Part shown: positions 37,292-46,897 of the stretch, piece after piece
Layout: each line of letters opens with the position of its first letter
Position numbering within the stretch: position 1 is the first letter of the stretch
Source of the DNA: a virus
Reading direction: 5' to 3' (one strand)
DNA: 49,343 nt
IMG/VR virus record: IMGVR_UViG_3300009425_004611
Location: 1 to 49,343 of that record
Made by a program: the position numbers and the translations under genes
The notes under the pieces: generated by a model
What the model was told of the DNA's origin: nothing
The model's input: only the letters and a program-made list of their open reading frames with translations
Database searches by the model: none

Positions 37292-39319
37292 CTAGACGTA
37301 TGTAACAGTTACTACAAAGTCACCTGAAGATGCTGTTCTATGGGAGATTCTAGCCTTAAGACTAAGGTCAACTGTTTGTGTTGATGGGTATAAGTAGTTT
37401 GGATTAGCAGTGTATGTTCCAGCAAGAGATAAGTCACTTTCCTCACCAGTCATAAACTGATCTAAGTCAGCCGCTGTACCAACATCAACTGTAGGTTCTG
37501 TGGCGCCTGTGTAATTACTTAATGCAGTATTAACTTCAACACTGACATCTACAATTCTAGCGCCAGGTGATATATTTGCTAAGTTTACAGTTTCAACTCC
37601 GCCAAAGCCTCCGCCAGGTGCAGTATAGTTGAAACTAATAGTTTGAGCATCAGTTGCCGCACTATCCTGGTTACCAACTTCTACCCATGAACTGCCATCA
37701 TATATAAACAGACCCCATTCGCCATCACCAGCATCAGTAACATAAGCCATATCACCGCCTTGTGCTGTTAATGAATTACGAGCCGCCGCGTTAGCAACGA
37801 TAGTAATACCACCACTTCTAACTCCGTGTTCGATGTATAGTCCTAATGGATATTGCCCATTGTGTGTACTATAAATGGCTAGATCTTCTGCAGGAGTTCC
37901 CACAGTATTTTCTATATCAATTGGTCCGCCATCTGCTCTAGTTATTTGTAAGAAACTTCCTGTTGTTGCACTAGCAGTTAAAGGTAAACCAGTAACACTA
38001 CTTGCACCAGCAAATGGATGTCCATTAGCATCAGAAGTAACGTTAGTAATAGTAACGGCATTACCATTAGCTTCGTTTAATTTTAATTGTCCTGTACCCA
38101 TTAAAGTAACAGATAGGTTTGCAATGTTTAATGCATCAATTGAATTTTTAATATCTGTGGCACTTGCAATGCCGGCACCATATACTCCACTGCCATGCGC
38201 CGCCGTGCTTTGAGTTACTGTTTGGTCTCCACTTCCTGTGCTAATTGTACCTGCAAAAGGAATGTATCCACCTAGTAATCCGTAATTATATGTACTTGTA
38301 TCACTAGTTAATGCTGTAGGCTCTGGTTGTGTACTAGCTGTTACATAAGTGTTAGCCGTGCCGTTAATGTCAGATACGACAGATGAAACTGTTGTACCAG
38401 TAAAGGTTACGTTGGCTCCGTTGATTTCAATTTGATCCGATGTAGTAGCAGTGGGTGATGCATTCGTGCTAGTAACTGTTGATGCAACAGAGTTTTTAAG
38501 TTTTAAGAATATAACTTTACCAGTATCGGTTGTAGTTAAGTCTCCGTCAGTGTCTGCATATATGTAGTCACCAACTGTTCCTGGCAATGCAGGATTGAAA
38601 TCTATAATTCTATTTTGTGGCATTACTGCAAATTGATTCGGACCAGGCCCAACAACACTAACTACACCAATTGTTCTTGACATAGTAACCGCATTTGCCT
38701 TAGCATAGGCTCCAGCTTCAGTGACAACAATTACATCGCCTCTAGAGAACCCATGAGCAGTCTTTTCCAATCTAAAGTTTTCAGCAGGGTTAAAGTATTC
38801 AAACCTACTGGTTACGTTTGGATAAAAGTCTGTACTAACAACACTGGCAGGCAACGGGTCAATGATAGGCTTACCGTTTTCGTTAAGCGTAAATAGTAAT
38901 GCTGTACCTGGTACGGAAAAAATCGGACTACCAGCCGCACTTCTGAATGTATTATATCTCAATACATCTTCTACAATGCAAGTAACGGTAGTTGCTGTCT
39001 TGGCACTTACACTGATGATTTGCATACACTTGCCGTCTTGTGAGCCAGCGATCCAATCGCCAACTGCTACGTCAAGTCCATTATATTTTTTGTGTGCTCT
39101 AGTCTTATGTGAACCATGTGCATATTCTGTAACGGTCATTACCAATTTGTATTGATAAAACTTAGGACTTGCACTTGAACTCCACCACGGATCGCCTTCG
39201 CCATCATTATGAGGCCAATACTTTTCGCCAGTTGCACTACTAACACTTAGTTGTAATACTTTTGCTGGTTTATATATATCTAGTGTTGAAGTTGAATTTT
39301 TATTAATTACGTCTGCCAT
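37292..39319 (-). CDS. Structural/fibre protein
   Basis: A 675-aa protein from ATG 39319 (MADVINKNSTSTLDIYKPAK), chosen because it lies 1 bp after the upstream stop and behind GGGAAG. The N-terminal third shows folded domains (GVRSGG, WSSSASPKFYQYKLVMTVTEY), while the later part has TATTSDQIEINGANVTFTG type beta repeats, a MAYVTDAGDGEWGLFIYDGSSWVEVGNQDS motif of fibre/base-plate proteins, and a final ADLDQFMTGEESDLSL region. Probably a virion tail component. Confidence 0.8.
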   Translation of the reverse strand: MADVINKNSTSTLDIYKPAKVLQLSVSSATGEKYWPHNDGEGDPWWSSSASPKFYQYKLVMTVTEYAHGSHKTRAHKKYNGLDVAVGDWIAGSQDGKCMQIISVSAKTATTVTCIVEDVLRYNTFRSAAGSPIFSVPGTALLFTLNENGKPIIDPLPASVVSTDFYPNVTSRFEYFNPAENFRLEKTAHGFSRGDVIVVTEAGAYAKANAVTMSRTIGVVSVVGPGPNQFAVMPQNRIIDFNPALPGTVGDYIYADTDGDLTTTDTGKVIFLKLKNSVASTVTSTNASPTATTSDQIEINGANVTFTGTTVSSVVSDINGTANTYVTASTQPEPTALTSDTSTYNYGLLGGYIPFAGTISTGSGDQTVTQSTAAHGSGVYGAGIASATDIKNSIDALNIANLSVTLMGTGQLKLNEANGNAVTITNVTSDANGHPFAGASSVTGLPLTASATTGSFLQITRADGGPIDIENTVGTPAEDLAIYSTHNGQYPLGLYIEHGVRSGGITIVANAAARNSLTAQGGDMAYVTDAGDGEWGLFIYDGSSWVEVGNQDSAATDAQTISFNYTAPGGGFGGVETVNLANISPGARIVDVSVEVNTALSNYTGATEPTVDVGTAADLDQFMTGEESDLSLAGTYTANPNYLYPSTQTVDLSLKARISHRTASSGDFVVTVTYV

Positions 39320-39320
39320 C

Positions 39321-42300
39321 TTAACTTCCCATCGTAAAGTAAATCCAAGCATGACTGGCTGAGCCAAATCCACTGCTCGAGCCTGTTTCGGATCGTGTCA
39401 AACTCATTGTAATTATGTTTGATCCTAATGATCCATGCGGAGTGCCAGTGCCATCCATTTTTAATGTAGTGTTAACTAAATTTTGTATCATGCTCTTTAT
39501 GTTATATTCACTTGTTGATTGGGAATAACCATAAGCAGTAATTCCTAATGGAGGTCTGTTATAGTTGTTGTTAAAATGTAATGTTATTTCACAGGCATTG
39601 CTTGCCGCATTAGTTACTGTAACGGTTCCCATCTTAGTACTCTTATCACTAATACCACCAGTGCCTTGAGTTGTGTCAATGGCTCCTGCTGATGTATAAT
39701 ATATTTTAAAGTATTCGTAAGCAGTACCACTACCACTACCACCTCCGGAGATTGCTTGTTCTGATACACTAGTTATTCTACCTTGTTGGTCAACTGTAAT
39801 ACGTGGACTGTTTGTTGAGCTACCATATGTACCTGGAGTAACTGCTGTATCTGTTAACCCAATAACACCAGAAGCATAAGATATCTCATTACCAGTGCCT
39901 TGTAAATAAGCATTAACATCCGAGTCTCCATAACTGCCGCCGCCACTGTTTGCTACCCAGGCATAGTCTGATCCATTCCAAGAAAGAACATGTCCAGATG
40001 TAGGACCACTTTGGTTAAGGTGAGTATCAACTGATGCGTTAGTATAACTACTACCTAAACTACTTACGTCTAGAGTGTTACCACCACTAATTGTTAAGTC
40101 TGTTCCGCTTAATGATAATGTCTGTGCATCTAAATCTGTTTTGGTATACGGACTCAACATAGTTGTTAAGTCTACGGTATCGTTGTTACCACTAATAGTA
40201 ATAACATTACCTGAAGCACTTAATGTTTGGTCTACTGCGCCTGCGGCTCCGTCTGCTCCAGCGGCTCCTGTGGTTCCAGTTGCTCCTCTAACACTTCCCA
40301 TATCTTGCACAGAAGCATTTGAGTAAGTTAATATTAAGTTGTCGCCACTTAGAGCAACAGTTGTAATTCCGTTTCCATCTGTACCTGCGGCTCCAGTTGC
40401 ACCTGTAACACTACCACTAACTACTGTAGTACTTGAATCACTATGCGTGAGTGTTAATGTGCTACCTGATACTGCGGCACTTGATATAAATTTACCGTCT
40501 GTTCCGTTTGTACCGTTACTACCTGCTGGCCCTGTTGCACCAGTTGGTCCTGTGGAACCTGTGGCTCCTAAGCCACTTAAATCTAGTGTAGTACCATCAT
40601 ATGTTAAGTTACTTCCACTTACTGATATTGTTGGTCTACTTGTTAAATCGTTGTATAGTCCGCTTGTTCCTACTGTGGATAGCGAACTAGTGTCTGCCTT
40701 AGTGGCAATTGAATTTGTTATTGTTGTACTAAAGTTTGCATCGTCACCTAGTGCCGCGGCTAGTTCATTCAACGTATCTAATGTGCCTGGAGCACTATCA
40801 GTAATTGCCGCTACTATTGTTGACTGTGTTGCAAAACCTTGAGCACCTAAGTATGTTGAAACATTGCTGTCGCCATAGTTTCCACCGCCAGTTGCTATAG
40901 CACTTGTTAAGTCAACTGTGCCGCCACTAGTTAATGTAATTACATTACCTGACATACTTAAATCTTGTGTATCAGTATCAGTGTCTGCCGCATTAGCCCA
41001 TGCACTACCGTTCCACTTTAATACTTGTCCGGATGATGGACCTGAAATAGCAGTATCAGTTAGTCCTGCAATAGTAGTTGTTCCACCACCACTTGCAATA
41101 GCACTAGTAATATCTACTGTGCCACCGTTAACTAAACTAATTACGTTACCGCTAATACTTAAATCTTGTGTATCAGTATCTACTAATGAACTCAAATCAA
41201 TTGAGTTGCCTGAACTAATACTTAATGTACTTGTACCACTGTTCCAACTTAGGCTTTGTGTAACAGCACTAACGTCTGCTGGTGTAAATGTAAATGCGCC
41301 TGTTGAATTGTTGTAAGTTAAACTGCCGTTGCCACTAGCACTTGCACTAGTAACACTTAAATCTGTTAATGAAATACCTCCGCCGGCACCTGCGTCATTC
41401 GCCGGAGCCCAACTGGAACCATTGTATTTTAATACTTGTCCAGATGTTACGCCTGATGTACTAACATCACTTAGTCCGTTAAGGTCACCACCGCCACCTG
41501 TTGCAGTAATTGTAATTGTATCTGTGTCTGGATTTGCCGCTACGGTAATACCTGTGCCACCTGCAATGTTTAATATGTCAGTGGTTGTTTCAGGTATAAC
41601 ATATTTACTTGCATCACCATCTGCACTAAATCTTGTAAATTGGTATTTAGTATCGTTGAATGTTAAGTCTACATATTTGCCTGCTGTATCAGGAGCAATA
41701 CCAATACTACTATCTGAAGACCTTAGGTCAACTTTACCGCTCTCATGTACATACGACACTGAATTATTAGTAACTGTTATATTGCTTAATAAGTTTGTAA
41801 TGTCTGGAACAGCAACACCGGACACTAATGAATCTACTTGTGATGTTGTATATGAATCTGCCGCTAGTCTATAGTCTGATGCAGGCAATGAACCTAAGTT
41901 TAATGCGTTTGCAGAAACGTCTGCTTGTCCTCTGAAATATTGTGAGAACACCTGTGAATATCTATTTGTGCTATTACCTAAACTATAAGTAACATCTAAT
42001 GCAGGTTGATGATTACTTGTAGTAGTTATTGCACTGGCAATGTGGGCATTGAATGTAGCACTTGCTAATAAACCTGCTGTTGAAGTTTGGTTAGTCCATG
42101 CTAATGCTCCGGCACCATCCGTTGCAAGTACTTGGTTAGCACCGCCGTCTGCTGTTGGGAACACTTGAGTGCCAATTGTTAAGTTAGTTGTAACTAAACC
42201 GTTTGCTGTAACTAAACCGTTTGCTGTGGTAACATTTTGAGATGCACCAGTATGAGTTAATGTAGTGCCATCAAATGTTAGAGCTGATGTACCTGTTGCT

Positions 42301-42650
42301 GTAGTACCAGCCGCATCATATACTAATATGCTTGTTGCTGATCCACTAGCTAAGGTAGTTGTACCAGTTCCAACAACTGCATCAATTGTAATAACATTAT
42401 CGTTTAAGGATAAAGTTACATTGGGCCCAGCATCTATCTGATAGAACTCTAAATATGCACTATCGTTTTGTTTATATACTCCGACTCCGGTAGAACCTAC
42501 ATTTCTTCCTTGTCCAGTTATACTTGCATTTGCCGATACTGCCGCTGTTTCATTAATGAAAACACCTTGTGCCGCATCATAGACAAGTACTTGGTTATCT
42601 TGAATGTTAGATAAGTTAAATTCTACGCCGTCATTTGATCCTATTGCCAT
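39321..42650 (-). CDS. Large tail-fibre protein with collagen-like segments
   Basis: A 1109-aa protein. It has VLVYDAAQGVFINE and VLKYNGSSWAPAN repeats, internal duplicates (LSISGNVISLVNGGTVDITSAI and LSMSGNVITLTSGGTVDLTS), and short collagen-like runs such as GSTGPTGATGPAGSNGTNG, GATGAAGTDGNG and GATGTTGAAGADGAAG. The C-terminus (AYEYFKIYYTSAG onward) is a globular end. Collagen-like Gly-X-Y repeats trimerise and are known in phage fibres. It is preceded by a GATAAATA element at 42678-42685 and sits first in the structural cluster. It is probably a receptor-binding fibre. Confidence 0.86.
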   Translation of the reverse strand: MAIGSNDGVEFNLSNIQDNQVLVYDAAQGVFINETAAVSANASITGQGRNVGSTGVGVYKQNDSAYLEFYQIDAGPNVTLSLNDNVITIDAVVGTGTTTLASGSATSILVYDAAGTTATGTSALTFDGTTLTHTGASQNVTTANGLVTANGLVTTNLTIGTQVFPTADGGANQVLATDGAGALAWTNQTSTAGLLASATFNAHIASAITTTSNHQPALDVTYSLGNSTNRYSQVFSQYFRGQADVSANALNLGSLPASDYRLAADSYTTSQVDSLVSGVAVPDITNLLSNITVTNNSVSYVHESGKVDLRSSDSSIGIAPDTAGKYVDLTFNDTKYQFTRFSADGDASKYVIPETTTDILNIAGGTGITVAANPDTDTITITATGGGGDLNGLSDVSTSGVTSGQVLKYNGSSWAPANDAGAGGGISLTDLSVTSASASGNGSLTYNNSTGAFTFTPADVSAVTQSLSWNSGTSTLSISSGNSIDLSSLVDTDTQDLSISGNVISLVNGGTVDITSAIASGGGTTTIAGLTDTAISGPSSGQVLKWNGSAWANAADTDTDTQDLSMSGNVITLTSGGTVDLTSAIATGGGNYGDSNVSTYLGAQGFATQSTIVAAITDSAPGTLDTLNELAAALGDDANFSTTITNSIATKADTSSLSTVGTSGLYNDLTSRPTISVSGSNLTYDGTTLDLSGLGATGSTGPTGATGPAGSNGTNGTDGKFISSAAVSGSTLTLTHSDSSTTVVSGSVTGATGAAGTDGNGITTVALSGDNLILTYSNASVQDMGSVRGATGTTGAAGADGAAGAVDQTLSASGNVITISGNNDTVDLTTMLSPYTKTDLDAQTLSLSGTDLTISGGNTLDVSSLGSSYTNASVDTHLNQSGPTSGHVLSWNGSDYAWVANSGGGSYGDSDVNAYLQGTGNEISYASGVIGLTDTAVTPGTYGSSTNSPRITVDQQGRITSVSEQAISGGGSGSGTAYEYFKIYYTSAGAIDTTQGTGGISDKSTKMGTVTVTNAASNACEITLHFNNNYNRPPLGITAYGYSQSTSEYNIKSMIQNLVNTTLKMDGTGTPHGSLGSNIITMSLTRSETGSSSGFGSASHAWIYFTMGS

Positions 42651-42677
42651 ACTAGTTTATCTCACTTTATATAGCAG

Positions 42678-42685
42678 TATTTATC
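42678..42685 (-). promoter_or_regulatory. Late-type promoter for the collagen-like fibre
   Basis: GATAAATA on the minus strand, 28 bases upstream of the ATG at 42650, in a 75-bp gap. One base off the T4 late consensus. Confidence 0.55.
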
Positions 42686-42725
42686 ACTTTAGTCGTTTTT
42701 TTTGAATTAAGGCTGAACTGCTTGA

Positions 42726-43139
42726 TTAAGCAGATAATCTGACACTATCAATTTGTCCATAGTCAGCCGCGTATGTAGTACCGTCGCCTAAATAAGACCT
42801 GTCAAACTTCAATCTAAGCCAAGCAAAGTTACCCGTTATATTATAGCCTTCTGAAGCAGTATAACCAGTTGTTCCGCTTTGTGGGAATTGTTTATAGCCG
42901 CCAAGGTTAATACTTACGCCGCCAGGTACTTGTACATTAAACCAGTCTGCTTCTGTAGGCACTAATGATAATGTGGCTTGCACATATACTCTGCCTTTGA
43001 ATGCATTATACTTTACAGCGAATGTATGTAAACCGTCGCTGTAACCATAGTAACTGTCGCCTTCTACTTTATTAGTAGTAACGTTCATAGTATCTGCTGT
43101 TGCACTCTGTACTAAAATTGATTTTCTATTAATTGCCAT
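42726..43139 (-). CDS. Small structural protein
   Basis: A 137-aa, mostly beta protein (AINRKSILVQSATADTMNVTT, GDSYYGYSDGLHTFAVKYNA, ITGNFAWLRLKFDRSY). It looks like a small virion or fibre-associated domain and is placed just ahead of the fibre genes. A GATAAATA element lies 6 bp before the ATG. Exact role unknown. Confidence 0.7.
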   Translation of the reverse strand: MAINRKSILVQSATADTMNVTTNKVEGDSYYGYSDGLHTFAVKYNAFKGRVYVQATLSLVPTEADWFNVQVPGGVSINLGGYKQFPQSGTTGYTASEGYNITGNFAWLRLKFDRSYLGDGTTYAADYGQIDSVRLSA

Positions 43140-43144
43140 ACAAC

Positions 43145-43152
43145 TATTTATC
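43145..43152 (-). promoter_or_regulatory. Late-type element directly before a start codon
   Basis: GATAAATA on the minus strand, only 6 bases before the ATG of the 42726 gene. If active it would start the mRNA at or in the first codon. Confidence 0.4.
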
Positions 43153-43155
43153 CAT

Positions 43156-43851
43156 TTACAGGTTTTTCTCTACTAATGCTTTAGAGATATGTAGCCTTGC
43201 ATCAGGGTGTTTAAGTTTAACAAACATCTTAATGTCATCTATATGCTTACTGTCGCAATAAAAGTAATTCCATCGGCTATCTCTATACTTATCTACAATG
43301 TCTTTACAAGTATCTTTAACACCGGATCGTATTTGTTCTCTGTGTTTATGTATGTTGGGTCGCCGTCCGTACCCAGTGTTACCATACTGTCGTGTGGTAT
43401 ACTTGCCGTTGCCAAAAACTCGCGTCATTCCAACTTCTACTTTTAAATCGTATTCTGTATGCCACAGTTTGTTTCTAATAACAAGTTCAACGTCTCCATG
43501 AAAATGATAGTGCTTCTTATTATCAATCATGTTCTGATTAACTTGCTGTAAGAATACTACATGCTGTTGCGATACAGGTCCTTTAATTTCATTTACTTGG
43601 TCTGCAAACATATCAACAAAGAAATCTAAGTCTTTCTTATGTTTAAAATAAAAATGTCTTGTAAGGTTGCTTACAAACTTTACGTTTTCTTTTCCGGTAA
43701 ACTCCCACCAATCTAGCATTTCTAATGCTCGAGTGACATCGTATGAAACGTTTGTATCTATGAGTGCAACCTTATAAGGATACTGTTTATAATATATTCT
43801 GTCTGAGCCTATTATTGTAGGGAAGTAATCATCACGTGACAACTCTTCCAT
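43156..43851 (-). CDS. Hypothetical protein
   Basis: A 231-aa soluble protein (ATG 43851), rich in Tyr, His and Lys: YYKQYPYKVALIDTNVSYDV, LTRHFYFKHKKDLDFFVDM, NKKHYHFHGDVELVIRNKLW and a basic YTTRQYGNTGYGRRPNIHKH. A GTG at 43893 would lengthen it by 14 residues but overlaps the ClpA gene. No family recognised. Placed between ClpA and structural genes, it may be a virion or assembly protein. Confidence 0.62.
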   Translation of the reverse strand: MEELSRDDYFPTIIGSDRIYYKQYPYKVALIDTNVSYDVTRALEMLDWWEFTGKENVKFVSNLTRHFYFKHKKDLDFFVDMFADQVNEIKGPVSQQHVVFLQQVNQNMIDNKKHYHFHGDVELVIRNKLWHTEYDLKVEVGMTRVFGNGKYTTRQYGNTGYGRRPNIHKHREQIRSGVKDTCKDIVDKYRDSRWNYFYCDSKHIDDIKMFVKLKHPDARLHISKALVEKNL

Positions 43852-43864
43852 ACCATTATATATA

Positions 43865-46048
43865 TCACGCAGGCTGGATGTCAATCTCTTCACCTTTAAC
43901 AGTTACATTTAAAACGACATCTTTTAATTCTTCAAATAATATTTTTTTACTTAATGGCTTTTTGAGATCCTTTTCAAATAATCTCTTCAACGGTCTAGCA
44001 CCCATATCCGGGCTGTACCCATTTTCCATAAAGTATTTAATAGCCTTAGTATCAAGTACAACTTCAATATTCTTGTCCTTAAGTTGTACGTTAATCTCAT
44101 CTTGTAGTCTGCCTACAATCTTTTCAATAACAGGCTTGCCTAGTTTGTTAAACTTAATAACTGCATCTAGTCTGTTTCTAAACTCCGGAGCAAAGAATGC
44201 CTTAATTGCTTTAGTGTCAGTATCTTTTTTAACTTGGTCACCAAAACCAATTTTATTAGTCTCGCCGTCTGCGGCTCCTAAGTTGCTAGTCATTAGCATA
44301 ATAACATTACTGAAGTCTGTAGTCTTACCAGTTGCTCCTGTTAGTCTGCCATCGTCCATAACTTGTAGTAATAGTTGTAGCACTTCAGGTGCGGCTTTCT
44401 CAACCTCATCTAATAGTAGTACACAATTAGGATTCTCTTCTACTGAAGTAAGTAGTTGTCCTTGTCCCATCTTTCCTTCTGCGTGTCCAACGTATCCTGG
44501 AGGAGCACCAATTAACTTACTTACACTATGACGTTCTTGATACTCACTCATATCAAAACGTATTAGTTTTGCTTCTAGTTGTGCCGCTAGTTGTTTTGCT
44601 GTTTCAGTTTTACCTGTGCCAGTTGGTCCTACCAGTAAGAACGATCCAATTGGCTGTCCTTCTTCTCTAAGTCCTGCTTTAGCAACAAGTATGGCTTCTA
44701 CAATTTGGTCTATTGCTTCGTCTTGTCCAAATACCTTAGTTTTAATACGTTTGTCTAAACTCTTGTAACCTTCTGTACTATCAACGTCAATAACGTCTGC
44801 ACCAATCTTACTCATTTTACTAATAACATGTACAATGTCTGGTGTATTAACAACCTCTTCTCCACGAAGTTTAACTGTGGCTCCGGCGGCATCCATTACA
44901 TCTACTGCTTTGTCTGGGAAGAACTTGTTTTTAATATAACGGTCTGCTAAGTCTACACTTTTTGCAACTAGCTCATCAGTATAAGTAACACCGTGGAACT
45001 CTTCAAAGAAAGGCTTTAACCCTTTCATAATTTCAATAGTCGTAGGAACGTCTGTGGGCTCGATGTCCACACGTTGGAACCTACGCAATAGTGCTTTATC
45101 CTTTTCAAAATGTGTGCTGTATTCATCATTAGTTGTAGCACCCATTGTTAATAGTTTACCTCTACCTAGTAGTGGCTTTAACAAGTTAGCAACGTCTACG
45201 TTACTACTGCCAGCACTTCCGGCACCCATAATCATGTGTATCTCATCAATGAACAAAATGACATTCTTGTCTGCTTCTAAACTATCTAAGACAACTTTAA
45301 TACGTTCCTCAAAGTCTCCTCTATATTTTGTGCCAGCAAGTAAACTACCAATATCTAAACTGTAAACAACTTTGTCTTTGAGTGCATTAGGTACTTGTCC
45401 TTCTACAATCTTTAATGCTAGTCCTTCTGCAATAGCAGTCTTACCGACGCCTGGCTCACCAATTAGTAATGGGTTGTTCTTTTTACGTCTTGCTAAAATA
45501 TGTACAACGTCACTTACTTCTTCATGCCTGCCAATCAATGGATCAATTTCCATCTCAGCCGCTTTGGCATTTAAGTTGGTAAGGAATTCTTCAGCCTCTT
45601 TAAGTCCAGCATTGCCATTCATAGCCGTAAGTACTTGTACAACACTCAGTCTATCAATACCATTAAGCTCACATATATATTTGGCATGTGTATCGTTCTC
45701 TGAAAGGATACTAACAAATAAATCTATGCTACTAACTTGATCCCTAGAACTAAAAATTACTTGGGCAAATGCTCTTTGCATTACACGTTCAACGCCTTCT
45801 GTTTTCTTAGGCTTCCCATCGTATACAATTTCGCCTTTCAATCCGTTAACGCCATCATCGGCAAGGTAATTAACTAAATCCGACTTTGCTAACTCCATAT
45901 CGAGTTGGTCATCAATTTCGTGTAGTACGTCTAGTACATCATCGTCTTCCAGGCAACATAGCATTAAGTGTTCTAACGTTACATATTCATGGTTACGTTC
46001 TGATGCGTAATTTACTGCACATGTTATAATATTATCTAATTGGCTCAT
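43865..46048 (-). CDS. clpA: ClpA-type AAA+ unfoldase
   Basis: A 727-aa protein (E. coli ClpA 758). N-domain 1-140, then AAA-1 with GEPGVGKT (197-204) and the FIDEIH Walker B; AAA-2 with GPTGTGKT (474-481), LLDEVEKA, and SNL sensor. There is no ClpB-type middle coiled coil, so it is a ClpA/C-like unfoldase rather than a disaggregase. The IGF tripeptide at 600-602 (NKIGFGD) sits where ClpA has IGL, the ClpP-docking loop. It could pair with host ClpP. DnaJ is 8 bp upstream. Confidence 0.94.
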   Translation of the reverse strand: MSQLDNIITCAVNYASERNHEYVTLEHLMLCCLEDDDVLDVLHEIDDQLDMELAKSDLVNYLADDGVNGLKGEIVYDGKPKKTEGVERVMQRAFAQVIFSSRDQVSSIDLFVSILSENDTHAKYICELNGIDRLSVVQVLTAMNGNAGLKEAEEFLTNLNAKAAEMEIDPLIGRHEEVSDVVHILARRKKNNPLLIGEPGVGKTAIAEGLALKIVEGQVPNALKDKVVYSLDIGSLLAGTKYRGDFEERIKVVLDSLEADKNVILFIDEIHMIMGAGSAGSSNVDVANLLKPLLGRGKLLTMGATTNDEYSTHFEKDKALLRRFQRVDIEPTDVPTTIEIMKGLKPFFEEFHGVTYTDELVAKSVDLADRYIKNKFFPDKAVDVMDAAGATVKLRGEEVVNTPDIVHVISKMSKIGADVIDVDSTEGYKSLDKRIKTKVFGQDEAIDQIVEAILVAKAGLREEGQPIGSFLLVGPTGTGKTETAKQLAAQLEAKLIRFDMSEYQERHSVSKLIGAPPGYVGHAEGKMGQGQLLTSVEENPNCVLLLDEVEKAAPEVLQLLLQVMDDGRLTGATGKTTDFSNVIMLMTSNLGAADGETNKIGFGDQVKKDTDTKAIKAFFAPEFRNRLDAVIKFNKLGKPVIEKIVGRLQDEINVQLKDKNIEVVLDTKAIKYFMENGYSPDMGARPLKRLFEKDLKKPLSKKILFEELKDVVLNVTVKGEEIDIQPA

Positions 46049-46056
46049 ACTACTAT

Positions 46057-46845
46057 TTACATCTCCTGGTCATAAAATTCTTTTATTTTTCGTAATTGTT
46101 CATCACTAATGCTTGGTGCAACAACATGAACATTTACATACATATCTCCTTTCCTGCCATTTTGTGGGTTTGGCATACCCTTACCGCTAAGTCGTAGTCT
46201 CGAACCAGGACTAGTTTTAGCTGGAACTTTAACACTTAATGTTGCCCCATCTAAATGAGGGAACCTAACTTCTGTACCAATCATGGCTTCGAAGAAATCT
46301 ATCTCTACTCTCACAATTAACGAATCGTCTACTCTATCCCAATCGCTTGGCATGTGAACAAATGTTCTACATATTAAATCACCTGGAGGTAATTGTTTAT
46401 TCTGGTGTGGGCCTTTTCCTTGCATCTTAAACTTACTGCCGTGTCGTGTACCGGCTGGTATAGTTAGTTTATACTTTGCATAGCCCACGTCTATTAGTTT
46501 TTCAGCACCAGTGTACGCTTCTTGCAAATCAATGTGTATATCGCACACACCATCTGGGTTACGAGATTGTTGTTGCCTGCGTTGTCCAAATATATCGCCA
46601 AATATATCACCAAATGGATTACCTTGCCCTTGGAAAGGATTTTGTCCACCGAATGGATCTGGATTGTCGTACTGCTGTTTCTTTTGTGGGTCGCTTAATA
46701 CTTCGTATGCGGCTTGGATCTTTTTAAACTCAGCTTCGTCACCGCCTTTATCCGGATGATGTTTACTAGCCAATTTCTTGTAGGCTTTCTTTATCTCATC
46801 TGGTTGAGTCGTATGGTTAACGCCAAGAGTTTCATAATAGTCCAT
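46057..46845 (-). CDS. dnaJ: DnaJ/CbpA-type J-domain co-chaperone
   Basis: A 262-aa type II J-protein. J-domain: [20 protein letters not shown] with HHPDKGG (HPD at about 31-33), then a Gly/Phe-rich region ([12 protein letters not shown]) and two C-terminal beta domains ([16 protein letters not shown] and [19 protein letters not shown]). No zinc-finger CxxCxGxG is present, as in CbpA. It stimulates host DnaK. ATG at 46845 is 7 bases from the -10, so translation may be leaderless. It is transcribed with clpA. Confidence 0.95.
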   Translation of the reverse strand: MDYYETLGVNHTTQPDEIKKAYKKLASKHHPDKGGDEAEFKKIQAAYEVLSDPQKKQQYDNPDPFGGQNPFQGQGNPFGDIFGDIFGQRRQQQSRNPDGVCDIHIDLQEAYTGAEKLIDVGYAKYKLTIPAGTRHGSKFKMQGKGPHQNKQLPPGDLICRTFVHMPSDWDRVDDSLIVRVEIDFFEAMIGTEVRFPHLDGATLSVKVPAKTSPGSRLRLSGKGMPNPQNGRKGDMYVNVHVVAPSISDEQLRKIKEFYDQEM

Positions 46846-46851
46846 AGTGGT

Positions 46852-46881
46852 ATTATACACTAGAAGAACCGCCTAAGTCAA
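46852..46881 (-). promoter_or_regulatory. Sigma70 promoter for dnaJ/clpA, leaderless type
   Basis: Minus strand: TTGACT (46876-46881), 18-bp spacer, TATAAT (46852-46857). The ATG of dnaJ begins 7 bases after the -10. Confidence 0.75.
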
Positions 46882-46897
46882 GTTAAAAATAAAGGTT

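Noticed and set aside
40075-41874. Pro-rich plus-strand ORFs over the collagen-like fibre
   Set aside because: The Ala-Pro-Val-Ala-Pro pattern is just the complement of Gly-X-Y codons on the minus strand.
42700-42740. Short stem (CTGCTT/AAGCAG) at the end of the 42726 gene as terminator
   Set aside because: It overlaps the stop codon and is followed by an A-run, not a U-run, on the transcribed strand.
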